Shown piece by piece: positions 1 to 6,829 of a stretch of DNA of 64,000 nt. The notes under the pieces were generated by a model. It did no database searches. It was not told the origin of the DNA and saw only the letters and a list, made by a program, of their open reading frames with translations. This stretch comes from an uncultured Porphyromonadaceae bacterium (GTDB taxonomy: Bacteria > Bacteroidota > Bacteroidia > Bacteroidales > Muribaculaceae), in contig CABUIC010000011.1 in NCBI GenBank assembly GCA_902491515.1, forward strand, positions 19,129 through 83,128, given 5' to 3'. Position 1 is the stretch's first letter; every line of letters begins with the position of its first letter. Position numbers and translations under genes: made by a program.

Positions 1-168
1 ACGTCCGTCGGCACCGGCGGCGGGGAGAGCCACGACGCGGTTGCGGCCGGCGTAGATGTCCGTTGCGCCTGCGGGGATGCCTTTTTCCGCCACTTGCCGG
101 ACAAAAGCGTCGAAACGTGCCCGATAGTCGGGATTTATGACCATGCGTATGCGTGCGGAGGTGCTCAT
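1..168 (-). CDS. LPS-kinase-like protein (Kdo/WaaP type), N-terminal fragment
   Basis: Only the first 56 codons lie in the window; the gene continues off the left edge. The start ATG (166-168) overlaps the stop of the upstream glycosyltransferase in an ATGA arrangement, so translation is probably coupled. The visible peptide starts MSTSARIRMVINPDY and contains 'IYAGRN'. This resembles the N-terminus of Bacteroidales lipopolysaccharide kinase (InaA/WaaP-like) proteins, which begin with a short strand followed by an 'I..GRN.V' segment. Catalytic residues lie outside the window. The position after two glycosyltransferases fits a role in phosphorylating a lipid-A/core sugar in the envelope. The assignment rests on a short stretch and could be wrong. 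Confidence 0.55.
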   Translation of the reverse strand, partial: MSTSARIRMVINPDYRARFDAFVRQVAEKGIPAGATDIYAGRNRVVALPAAGADGR

Positions 169-1340
169 TTTCCTTCGTAGACGGCGATTAAAGAGTCAAC
201 AAACTTGTCGTAGACGAAGTTCTCGGCGGCGCGGCGTTTTCCGGCTTCGCCGAGGCGTGCGCACAGCTCGGGGGAGTCGATTAGACGGAGCATGGCGTCG
301 GCGAGCGCCGCGGGGTCTTCGGGAGAAACGAGAATGCCGTCCGGGCCTATGACCTCGGGCAGGGCGCCGATTTCAGAGGCGATTACGGGGATTCCGGCGG
401 CCATGAATTCGAGTGCGGCGAGGCCGAAGGCTTCGGGAGCGCGGGAGGGCACCACTCCGGCGTCGGCGCGGGCGATTACGGCGGAAATATCGTCGAGGTG
501 TCCGGCCCAGGTGACTTTGCCGTCGAGTTCGGGGGCACGGGTGGTGTGGACTATGGGCATGACCGTGCGGGAGTCGCCGGTGCCGCAAACGGTGAGGGCG
601 GCTGCTCCCGGGCGCGCGCATTCCACGCGCCGGAAGGCTTCGACGAGGACGTCGAGGCCCTTTTCGGGGGCGATTCGTCCGGCGAAGATGAAGCGGAATT
701 TCTCGGACAGCTCGGACTTTTCGGATGCATTTGCTGATACGGTCGGGGCGGACGCGCCATGGCGCGTCCATACAACATTGGCGATTGATTCCCGGGATTT
801 TTGGTCCGAATTATTTTTCGGCAGCGGGATGGCATTGCGAATGACGCAGATTCGCGGGTCATTGTTGAGGTCGGCGGGGGCTGTGGCCATGAAGGCGGCG
901 CGGGCGGCGTCGGAGACGAAGATGAGGGCGTCGAGGTCGCGGTATGTGCCGCGGTCGAGGCGTCCGGTCTTTGCGGGGCGGACGAGGTGGCGCGTGCAGA
1001 CCACGCGGAGCCCGCGGCGTCTGTCGGATTTCATGAGCCTGCGGGCGCGGAGAGCGACGAGTGCGTCCTTGAAATTATGGACGTGGACCACTACGGGCCC
1101 TTCGAGGCGGTCGAGAATCCGGCTGAGGACGAGAGGGGAAAGGATGTCGAGGGCGCCGCGGAGGGGGAGGTGTCCGACGGCAATTCCGGCGTCGGCGAAG
1201 GGCTTGTCGACCGCGGGATAGCCATTGCGGGTGATTACGGCAGTGCTGTGACCGCGCTCTTCGAGTGCTTTGCAGAGGTCGAGGGCGTATTTCTCGCCGC
1301 CTCCCCAGCTTTTGTTGGATATGAGATGGATTATGTTCAC
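165..1340 (-). CDS. GT4-family glycosyltransferase with repeat-derived linker insert
   Basis: A 391-residue GT-B fold glycosyltransferase, likely cytoplasmic or membrane-associated and building LPS core or another envelope glycan. The N-terminal half has the acceptor-side Rossmann start (MNIIHLISNKSWGGGEKYAL). The C-terminal half has the donor-binding domain: 'FIFAGRIAPEKGLDVL' at about 217-232, 'PSRAPEAFGLAALEFMAAG' with the E-x7-E-type motif, then 'ALPEVIG'. Residues about 177-213, in the inter-domain linker, are unusual: this stretch is encoded by sequence matching the dispersed repeat seen at 3.1-3.3 and 6.5-6.8 kb, including a perfect 20-base palindrome at 750-769. The insert keeps the frame open. 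It is second in a minus-strand operon, 33 bases after the GT2 gene. The acceptor and sugar are unknown. Confidence 0.85.
   Translation of the reverse strand: MNIIHLISNKSWGGGEKYALDLCKALEERGHSTAVITRNGYPAVDKPFADAGIAVGHLPLRGALDILSPLVLSRILDRLEGPVVVHVHNFKDALVALRARRLMKSDRRRGLRVVCTRHLVRPAKTGRLDRGTYRDLDALIFVSDAARAAFMATAPADLNNDPRICVIRNAIPLPKNNSDQKSRESIANVVWTRHGASAPTVSANASEKSELSEKFRFIFAGRIAPEKGLDVLVEAFRRVECARPGAAALTVCGTGDSRTVMPIVHTTRAPELDGKVTWAGHLDDISAVIARADAGVVPSRAPEAFGLAALEFMAAGIPVIASEIGALPEVIGPDGILVSPEDPAALADAMLRLIDSPELCARLGEAGKRRAAENFVYDKFVDSLIAVYEGK
690..800. repeat. Degenerate copy of dispersed palindromic repeat inside a gene
   Basis: Positions 750-769 read GGACGCGCCATGGCGCGTCC, a perfect 20-base palindrome, identical to 6688-6707. 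Just to its left is 'CTCGGACAGCTCGGAC' and a weakly matching 'TTGCTGA' spacer, as in the intergenic copies near 3.2 and 6.6 kb. The element lies in frame within the GT4 glycosyltransferase gene and adds roughly 35 residues to its linker. Confidence 0.75.
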
Positions 1341-1373
1341 AGTATGGAAAAGGAGGGCCGGGGCGCGCGGGGC

Positions 1374-2147
1374 TCAGGGCTTGGGCATGGACTTCTTGAG
1401 GCGCCGGGCGTCGGCGTAAGCCTTGAGGGTGGCCTTGTACCTTACGGAGGCTATGCACCGTCCTGCCCATCCGTCGAGGACGGCGCCTTCGCGGAGGTGG
1501 CAGGTTATGAAAGCTCCGAGAGCCTTGAGGTGAGGGGTGAAGGTGCCTATTGAGCCTTCCCGGGCGGCGAGGACGCGGGCCTTTATGGCGGCGTGGCGGA
1601 ACTCCTTGTTGCAGAGTTCCTGGAAGTTGTGACAGCGGTAGTGGTGGATGCAGCCGTGGAGGGTGGCGGGGACAACGGAATCGCTGTGGCGGACGCGCTC
1701 GCCGACGTCGCGGAGGTCCCAGGTGGCGTATCGCTTGTCGAAGAGCCGGACCTCGCGGTGGGGGCCGAAACCGCTGTGGTAGACGGGTCGTCCGCAGACA
1801 TAGCTGACGAGCTCGAGGGCATACATGCGGTGGGCGGAGAGGGAACCGTCGGCCTTCAGGGCCATGATGGCGTCACGGAGGTCCTCGCTGAGGACTTCGT
1901 CGGCGTCGATGGAGAGGATGTAGCGGTACGAGGCGAGGCCCATGGCGTATTGGCGCTGAGAGCCGTATCCGGAGAAAGGCCGCTCGACAATCCGGCAGCC
2001 GTAGCGGGTGCAGATTTCGACCGTTGCGTCAGTGGAATTGGAGTCCACGACGACAATCTCGTCGACAACGCCGATTAGGGCATTGAGGCAGCGCTCGATA
2101 TTGTGCTGTTCGTTGTGGGTGATGATGGTGGCAGTGATGTTGATCAT
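1374..2147 (-). CDS. GT2-family glycosyltransferase (KdtX/WaaE-like)
   Basis: A 257-residue GT-A glycosyltransferase. It shows the nucleotide-sugar fold start 'ATIITHNEQHNIERCL', 'VVVDSNSTDAT' at about 33-43, and the metal-binding DxD-like 'SIDADE' near residue 78. It then has the region typical of the KdtX/WaaE branch, which adds a hexose to the inner core of lipopolysaccharide ('HHYRCHNFQELCNKEF', 'RYKATLKAYADARRLKK'). It is the first gene of the minus-strand glycan operon and is preceded by a Bacteroidetes-type promoter at 2169-2199. Family membership is clear; the precise donor and acceptor cannot be read from sequence. Confidence 0.85.
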   Translation of the reverse strand: MINITATIITHNEQHNIERCLNALIGVVDEIVVVDSNSTDATVEICTRYGCRIVERPFSGYGSQRQYAMGLASYRYILSIDADEVLSEDLRDAIMALKADGSLSAHRMYALELVSYVCGRPVYHSGFGPHREVRLFDKRYATWDLRDVGERVRHSDSVVPATLHGCIHHYRCHNFQELCNKEFRHAAIKARVLAAREGSIGTFTPHLKALGAFITCHLREGAVLDGWAGRCIASVRYKATLKAYADARRLKKSMPKP

Positions 2148-2168
2148 AAGGCATCCGGTTCAACGCCA

Positions 2169-2199
2169 CAAAATTAGTGAAAAAATCGGAGAATAGCAA
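2169..2199 (-). promoter_or_regulatory. Bacteroidetes-type promoter for the glycan operon
   Basis: On the minus strand a -7 element TAATTTTG (2169-2176) lies 20 bases from a CTTG-like -33 element (2197-2199). It sits 22 bases upstream of the GT2 start. The -7 matches TAnnTTTG exactly; the -33 is only partial. Confidence 0.55.
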
Positions 2200-2420
2200 G
2201 CAAGGCGGAGCGCTGAAGCTCCATCCGGCGGATCGGACGAGGCTTATATCTGCGCGATGAAGTCGCGGAGGTTTGTTGTCGGGGGATTGCGAGCTTGGCG
2301 CGGAGGCGCTGTCGGGTTTTCTTGACAGAGTCGGTCTCGATTGAGAGGAGTCGGGCGATATAAGATTTATAAGACGAATAAGACATATATCAACCACACT
2401 ATTAACCAATCTTTTAAACA
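2200..2420. other. Intergenic region between divergent genes
   Basis: About 220 bases separate the glycan operon promoter from the fimbrial pseudogene. The right half is AT-rich and probably held the fimbrial promoter and leader, but I find no exact TAnnTTTG element. No convincing coding frame is present. Confidence 0.5.
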
Positions 2421-3110
2421 ATGAAAAAAGCAATTCTGCCCGCACTTGCGGGTGCCATGCTCTTCCTCGGAGCATGCTCGAGCGAGGAGCCGGTGAAGCC
2501 GGAAGCCTCTCTCCAGAAGGGAGAACCGACCTGCACGGCCTTCTCCATCAAGATGAACACGCCCTCGGCGCGCGCCGTCGAGGACGACGACAATGCCGAT
2601 GCTGTCGAGCAGTCAATCTCCGACATCAACATCTACATCTTCTCGGGTGGCGTTCTCGAGGTAATGTCCAAGCCTGAAATCAACGACTACGTGACCGTTC
2701 CCGTGGCCGTTTCCACGGGCAAGAAGGTGATCTACGCCGTTGCCACGGACCTTCTCGACGGCGACAACGCCATCGAGTTCACCGAGGAGTCGACCCTTCT
2801 GACCACCTTCGAGAGCACCTCGCCTCCGACGCCGAGTACAACATGATCTACTTCGCCAGCGAGACCGACGCCAAGAAGTACATCACCGACAACAAGCTCG
2901 GGAGCGACTACAAGGCATACAAGTACGACAAGGGTCAGGCTTACTACCGCGTGAACCTGATGAACGACCCTGAGAGCGAGGACCTCTCGCTGAAGTACCG
3001 CGTGGTGCGCAACAACTACTACCGCGTGAACATCACGGCCATCAAGGCCCTGGGCGCTCCGACGGGCACGGGCGTGGTGCCGACCGACCCCGAGAATGCC
3101 GGACCGCGAG
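2421..3110 (+). pseudogene. FimA/Mfa1-type major fimbrial subunit, decayed remnant
   Basis: The first frame (2421-2846) encodes a lipoprotein signal with lipobox 'FLGAC' and an N-terminal domain like the Porphyromonas FimA/Mfa1 family ('SISDINIYIFSGG', 'VIYAVATDLLDGDN'). Near 2815 the match jumps to another frame: 'SDAEYNMIYFASETDAKKY' onward to 'YYRVNLMND' and 'RNNYYRVNITAIKALGAP'. These are motifs from the far C-terminal domain of the same family. Roughly half of a normal 450-550 residue subunit is missing at this junction, which also shifts the frame. The tail then stops matching at the hairpin and repeat at 3092-3300 instead of ending in the donor strand. I infer an internal deletion plus loss of the 3' end; a functional pilin is very unlikely. 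Confidence 0.75.
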
Positions 3111-3123
3111 GTTCGGCATTCTC
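3092..3123 (+). terminator. Strong GNRA-capped hairpin at the end of the fimbrial remnant
   Basis: GAGAATGCCGGACC (3092-3105), loop GCGA, then GGTTCGGCATTCTC (3110-3123) form a 14-pair stem with one G-T wobble and a GNRA tetraloop. A weak TTT follows. It could act as a terminator or as the boundary of the adjacent repeat. Confidence 0.55.
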
Positions 3124-3139
3124 TTTCTCCCACCCGCGG

Positions 3140-3310
3140 TGGGGTGGGGGAGGGGAGGCGCCCCGGAGGGCATTCGGACCCGTCCGACCCGTCCGACCCA
3201 TCCGACCCATCGGACCCTGCTCTCGGACGGCTCGGACAGCTCGGACGGGCTTTGCTGACGCAAAGCATTTTTGCTTGGGCGGGGCCACGGCGCGCCGCGT
3301 CGGTTTTTGC
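3140..3310. repeat. Dispersed structured repeat, copy 2
   Basis: The left arm has four to five tandem 9-mers of the form TCCGACCC(A/G), about 3176-3219. The right arm has 'CTCGGACGGCTCGGACAGCTCGGACGGG', the approximate reverse complement, so the two arms can fold back on each other. Next come 'GCATTTTTGCTTGGGCGGGGC' and a degraded version of the GGACGCGCC palindrome (3283-3300). The same ordered parts recur at 6590-6830 and, truncated, at 690-800. Confidence 0.8.
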
Positions 3311-3518
3311 GGGGCTGAGGTTGGAAAATTTCGGGGAGGGGGAAGAGGTGGAGGTAAATTCGCGATTCTCGCGGGGGTTCGTTGCGTATTAAGAGTCTAT
3401 AATATAGCTTCTTAATACGTCGGACGCAGGGAGCTGGGAGCGGGGCAAAAAAATTTTTCGGAGCGGGGTGTGGGCTTATTTCAAAAATTTTTGTACTTTT
3501 GTGCTCAAGCATTTAAAG
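3311..3518. other. Non-coding stretch upstream of ybeY
   Basis: About 200 bases between the repeat and ybeY with no plausible gene. It ends in an AT-rich promoter-like segment: TACTTTTG at 3494-3501 matches the Bacteroidetes -7 consensus, 17 bases before the ybeY ATG. The -33 position is poor. Confidence 0.5.
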
Positions 3519-3953
3519 ATGAACAGAGTTATCGAATGGACTTGCTCGGGAGTTGAGCTTCCGGGCCTTGACTATGCCCGGCTCGAGCAATGGATTGCAC
3601 GGGTCGCGGAGTCGCACAAGCGGATTGTCGGTGAACTTGCCTACATCTTCTGCGACGACGAGAAAATTCTCGAGGTGAACCGTCGGTTCCTGAATCACGA
3701 CTACTATACGGACATTATCAGCTTCGACGACAGCTGCGGCCGGATTATCCGCGGGGATATGTTCATATCGCTCGACACGGTGCGGTCGAATGCCGAGGAG
3801 CTCGGCGAACCCTATGAGCGGGAGCTGCTGCGTGTGATTATCCACGGTGTGCTCCACTACTGCGGCATCAACGACAAGGGCCCGGGCGAGCGCGAGATAA
3901 TGGAAGAGAACGAGAACCGCGCGTTAGAGATGTACGAGAGCGATGAATTTTGA
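3519..3953 (+). CDS. ybeY: Endoribonuclease YbeY, 16S rRNA maturation factor
   Basis: A 144-residue metal-dependent single-strand RNase, used in maturing the 3' end of 16S rRNA and in ribosome quality control. Central 'FLNHDYYTDIISF' and the C-terminal metal motif 'HGVLHYCGINDKG' identify the family. The canonical motif is HGxLHLxGYDH: the first two histidines are kept, but the third ligand position is Asp instead of His. The ATG at 3519 is chosen because an in-frame ATG further upstream (3468) lies before the TACTTTTG promoter element. The 3' end overlaps mnmG by 11 bases, suggesting co-translation. Confidence 0.9.
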   Translation: MNRVIEWTCSGVELPGLDYARLEQWIARVAESHKRIVGELAYIFCDDEKILEVNRRFLNHDYYTDIISFDDSCGRIIRGDMFISLDTVRSNAEELGEPYERELLRVIIHGVLHYCGINDKGPGEREIMEENENRALEMYESDEF

Positions 3954-5823
3954 TTTCGATATAATAGTAGTAGGCGCAGGGCATGCGGGCTGCGAGGCCG
4001 CGCACGCCTCGGCGCGTTTAGGGGCGCGTACGCTGCTCGTGACGATGGACCTGAATAAGATAGCCCAGATGAGCTGCAACCCGGCCATAGGGGGCATTGC
4101 AAAGGGCCAGATTGTGCGCGAAATCGACGCGCTCGGCGGGATGACGGGCATCGTGACGGACCGTACAGCGATACAGTTCAGGATGCTGAACCGCTCGAAG
4201 GGACCGGCGATGTGGAGTCCGCGCGCGCAGAGCGACAGGATGAAGTTCTCGTCTCTCTGGCGCGAAACGCTTGAAAACACTCCGGGGCTTTCGATGTGGC
4301 AGGGGAATGTGTGCCGCCTGCTCTTCGATGATGAGGGACGCATTTCGGGCGTCGGGACGACCGAGGGCGCGGAATTCCGCGCGAAGGCCGTTGTTCTTAC
4401 CAACGGCACCTTCCTGAACGGGCTGATGCACATCGGGCGCGTGAAGATGGAGGGTGGGCGAATTTCCGAGCCGGCCTCGCACGGGCTGACCGAACAGCTC
4501 AGGGAGCTGGGCTTCCGCACGGACCGGATGAAGACCGGGACGCCGATGCGCCTTGACGGCCGGACGATAGATTTCAGTCTTGCCACGCGGCAGGAGGGCG
4601 AGGATGATTTCCATCATTTCTCCTTCCTTCCGGAGGTTCGGAGGACGTTGCGGCAACGGGCGTGCCATATAGTCTACACCAACGCGGAGACCTGCGCGAT
4701 ACTGCGCGAGGGTCTGCCGGACTCGCCGCTCTACAACGGACAGATCCAGAGCATAGGGCCGCGCTATTGCCCCTCGATAGAGACGAAAATCGTGACCTTC
4801 GCGGACAAGACGGAGCACCAGCTCTTCCTCGAGCCTGAGGGAGAGACGACTACGGAATACTACGTGAACGGCTTCTCCTCGTCGATGCCGATGGGGATTC
4901 AGATAGCGGCCGTCTCGACGGTTCCGGCGCTGAGGAACGCGCAGCTCCTACGCGCGGGATACGCGATAGAATACGATTTCTTCGACCCGACGCAACTGAA
5001 GCACACGCTGGAGACGAAACTCGTGGAGAACCTCTTTTTCGCGGGCCAGATCAACGGCACCACGGGCTACGAGGAGGCGGCGGGGCAGGGCCTCGTTGCA
5101 GGCGTGAACGCGGCGGCGAAGGTGCTCGGACGTCCGGCCTTCACCCTCGGCAGGGACGAGGCGTATATCGGAGTGCTGATCGACGACCTCGTGACCAAGG
5201 GCGTCGACGAGCCTTACCGGATGTTCACCTCGCGGGCCGAATACCGCATCCTGCTGAGGCAGGACGACGCCGACATGCGCCTTACGCCGAAGGGCTATGA
5301 GGCTGGCCTGGCGACGGAGGAACGGTACAGGCTGATGGAAGAGAAACGACGCCTCAGGGACGCAATCATCGACCTCTCACGGGAGCTTACAGTGCGTCCG
5401 GCTGAAGTGAATGCTCTGCTCGAAGAGGCCGACTCCTCGCCCCTGACGCAGGGCGTGAAACTCTGCTCGTTGATTCAGCGCCCGCAGCTCACTCTGGCGC
5501 AACTCGCGGAGGTAATTCCGGCCCTCGGCGAACTCATCCGCAGTCTTCCCGACAACCGAAGGGAAGAAATCATCGAGGCGGCTGAGGTGCTGATAAAATA
5601 CGAAGGCTACATCGCGCGCGAACAGCTCATCGCGGACAAACTGCGGCGGCTTGAGGACGTGGCGATACCGGCCGATACGGACTTCGAGGCGTTGAAGAAT
5701 ATCAGCACCGAGGGACGCCAGAAACTGACGCGGATACGGCCCGCGACGATAGGCCAGGCGTCGAGGATACCGGGCATCTCGCCGAGCGACGTAAATATTC
5801 TGCTTGTGCTGATGGGAAGGTGA
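3943..5823 (+). CDS. mnmG: tRNA uridine-5-carboxymethylaminomethyl modification enzyme MnmG
   Basis: A 626-residue FAD-dependent enzyme. With MnmE it installs the (carboxymethyl)aminomethyl group at U34 of tRNAs that read split codon boxes. The dinucleotide-binding 'IIVVGAGHAGCEAA' sits at the N-terminus; family signatures 'SCNPAIGGIAKG', 'NGTFLNGLMHIG', 'KTGTPMRLDGRTI' and 'GQINGTTGYEEAAGQG' follow, with the helical C-terminal MnmE/tRNA-binding domain (about 470-626). Length is normal. It overlaps the end of ybeY, and eight bases after its stop lies a parS-like site, recalling the frequent linkage of gidA/mnmG to chromosome-partition loci. Confidence 0.97.
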   Translation: MNFDFDIIVVGAGHAGCEAAHASARLGARTLLVTMDLNKIAQMSCNPAIGGIAKGQIVREIDALGGMTGIVTDRTAIQFRMLNRSKGPAMWSPRAQSDRMKFSSLWRETLENTPGLSMWQGNVCRLLFDDEGRISGVGTTEGAEFRAKAVVLTNGTFLNGLMHIGRVKMEGGRISEPASHGLTEQLRELGFRTDRMKTGTPMRLDGRTIDFSLATRQEGEDDFHHFSFLPEVRRTLRQRACHIVYTNAETCAILREGLPDSPLYNGQIQSIGPRYCPSIETKIVTFADKTEHQLFLEPEGETTTEYYVNGFSSSMPMGIQIAAVSTVPALRNAQLLRAGYAIEYDFFDPTQLKHTLETKLVENLFFAGQINGTTGYEEAAGQGLVAGVNAAAKVLGRPAFTLGRDEAYIGVLIDDLVTKGVDEPYRMFTSRAEYRILLRQDDADMRLTPKGYEAGLATEERYRLMEEKRRLRDAIIDLSRELTVRPAEVNALLEEADSSPLTQGVKLCSLIQRPQLTLAQLAEVIPALGELIRSLPDNRREEIIEAAEVLIKYEGYIAREQLIADKLRRLEDVAIPADTDFEALKNISTEGRQKLTRIRPATIGQASRIPGISPSDVNILLVLMGR

Positions 5824-5830
5824 CGGAAGT

Positions 5831-5846
5831 TGTTCCACGTGAAACA
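5831..5846. promoter_or_regulatory. parS-like ParB binding site
   Basis: TGTTCCACGTGAAACA matches the bacterial parS consensus TGTTNCACGTGAAACA at all 16 positions. It lies in the mnmG-apt gap. parS sites are nucleation points for ParB-CTP loading and usually lie near the replication origin. I found no second full match in the window and no parA/parB genes. Function is inferred from the motif only. Confidence 0.8.
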
Positions 5847-5886
5847 ATCGGAATGCAAAAAATATAAATTCAACAAATTACATAAA

Positions 5887-6417
5887 ATGGGAAACCCAAT
5901 GGAATACATCAAATCAAAAATCCGCGACGTGCAGGACTTCCCTTCGAAGGGTATACTTTTCAAGGACCTGACAACGGCGTTCAAAGACCCTCGGGCGCTT
6001 CACATCATCGGCTGGGACCTCTCGCAGCTCTATCGCGACAAGGGTGTGACGAAGGTTGTAGGCATCGAGTCGCGCGGCTTCATCGGCGGTTCGATTCTGG
6101 CGTTTGAGCTCGGTGCGGGCTTCGTGCCGGCGCGCAAACCGGGAAAGCTCCCCGCGGACACCATCAGAATGGAGTACGCGAAGGAGTACGGCACGGACGT
6201 GATAGAGATGCACCGCGACGCGATAGGCCCGGATGACGTGGTGGTTCTGCACGACGATGTTCTGGCTACGGGCGGCACGATGGCCGCGGCGTACAAGCTT
6301 GTGAAGAGCATGAATCCGAAGAAAATCTACATCAACTTCATCATCGAGCTGACGGCATTAGATGGTCGGAAGGCGCTGCCGGAGGATTGCGAGGTTACGT
6401 CGCTGATCAAGTACTGA
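5887..6417 (+). CDS. apt: Adenine phosphoribosyltransferase
   Basis: A 176-residue cytoplasmic purine-salvage enzyme making AMP from adenine and PRPP. The N-terminus 'YIKSKIRDVQDFPSKGILFKDLT' is typical, 'GIESRGFIGG' follows, and 'VVVLHDDVLATGGTMAAA' is the PRPP-binding motif. The frame is open further upstream from a TTG at 5830, but that extension would translate the parS site. The ATG at 5887 gives normal length; 5899 is a possible alternative. Its stop codon lies within a hairpin (6409-6440). Confidence 0.95.
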   Translation: MGNPMEYIKSKIRDVQDFPSKGILFKDLTTAFKDPRALHIIGWDLSQLYRDKGVTKVVGIESRGFIGGSILAFELGAGFVPARKPGKLPADTIRMEYAKEYGTDVIEMHRDAIGPDDVVVLHDDVLATGGTMAAAYKLVKSMNPKKIYINFIIELTALDGRKALPEDCEVTSLIKY

Positions 6418-6440
6418 GGGGCATCTGCCCCTCGGTACTT
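6409..6440. terminator. Hairpin spanning the apt stop codon
   Basis: AAGTACTGAGGGGCA and TGCCCCTCGGTACTT form a 15-pair near-perfect stem (one T-G pair) with a very tight loop. No T-run follows, so this may be a Rho-independent-like pause, an mRNA 3' end stabiliser or a palindromic repeat. Confidence 0.5.
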
Positions 6441-6481
6441 GAGAATTTAGAGTCGAGAGTTGAAGGGCAAATCATCGAATT

Positions 6482-6563
6482 GTAGGGACGCACGGCCCGT
6501 GCTTCCTAAAGACCCGCTAACACCCCCGCACGCAATTCCATCGTCAAATTATCGCGTCCCTAC
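6482..6563. repeat. Small inverted-repeat element
   Basis: GTAGGGACGC (6482-6491) and GCGTCCCTAC (6554-6563) are perfect 10-base inverted termini around 62 bases; the left end continues into a GC palindrome (GCACGGCCCGTGC). The right end extends as GCGTCCCTACCGGCGTTTGA, which recurs as a direct copy near 6702-6721. The look is that of a REP- or MITE-like element without coding capacity. Confidence 0.65.
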
Positions 6564-6589
6564 CGGCGTTTGAGGGGGCCTGACGGCGG

Positions 6590-6827
6590 GGATTTCGGAC
6601 CCGTCGGACCCATCCGACCAATCGGACCCCGCGCTCGGACGGCTCGGACGGGCTTTGGTGGGGGAAAGAATTTTTGCTTTGGCGGGCGGACGCGCCATGG
6701 CGCGTCCCTACCGGCGTTTGAAGGGGGGGGGCTCGGCGGGCGGTGCATTCGGACCCGTCGGACCAATCTGACCCATCGGACCCCGCACACTGACGGCTCG
6801 GACTGCTCGGACTTTTTTTTATTTTTG
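6590..6827. repeat. Dispersed structured repeat, copies 3 and 4 in tandem
   Basis: Copy 3 (about 6590-6720) shows 'TCGGACCCGTCGGACCCAT...', 'CTCGGACGGCTCGGACGGGC', 'AATTTTTGCTTTGGCGGGC' and the perfect palindrome GGACGCGCCATGGCGCGTCC (6688-6707). Copy 4 (about 6735-6815) repeats the TCGGACCC and CTCGGAC arms. Together with 6418-6589 this fills the 412-base gap between apt and uvrC; no gene is seen in it. A TATTTTTG promoter-like -7 element ends three bases before uvrC. Confidence 0.8.
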
Positions 6828-6829
6828 TT

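Noticed and set aside
5830..5886. N-terminal extension of apt starting at a TTG
   Set aside because: It would encode the parS-like palindrome and adds residues absent from the usual apt start; 5887 gives normal length.
3140..6827. Short-unit repeats considered as a CRISPR array
   Set aside because: Units are 9-mers without uniform spacers, arms are mutually complementary, and no cas genes are present.
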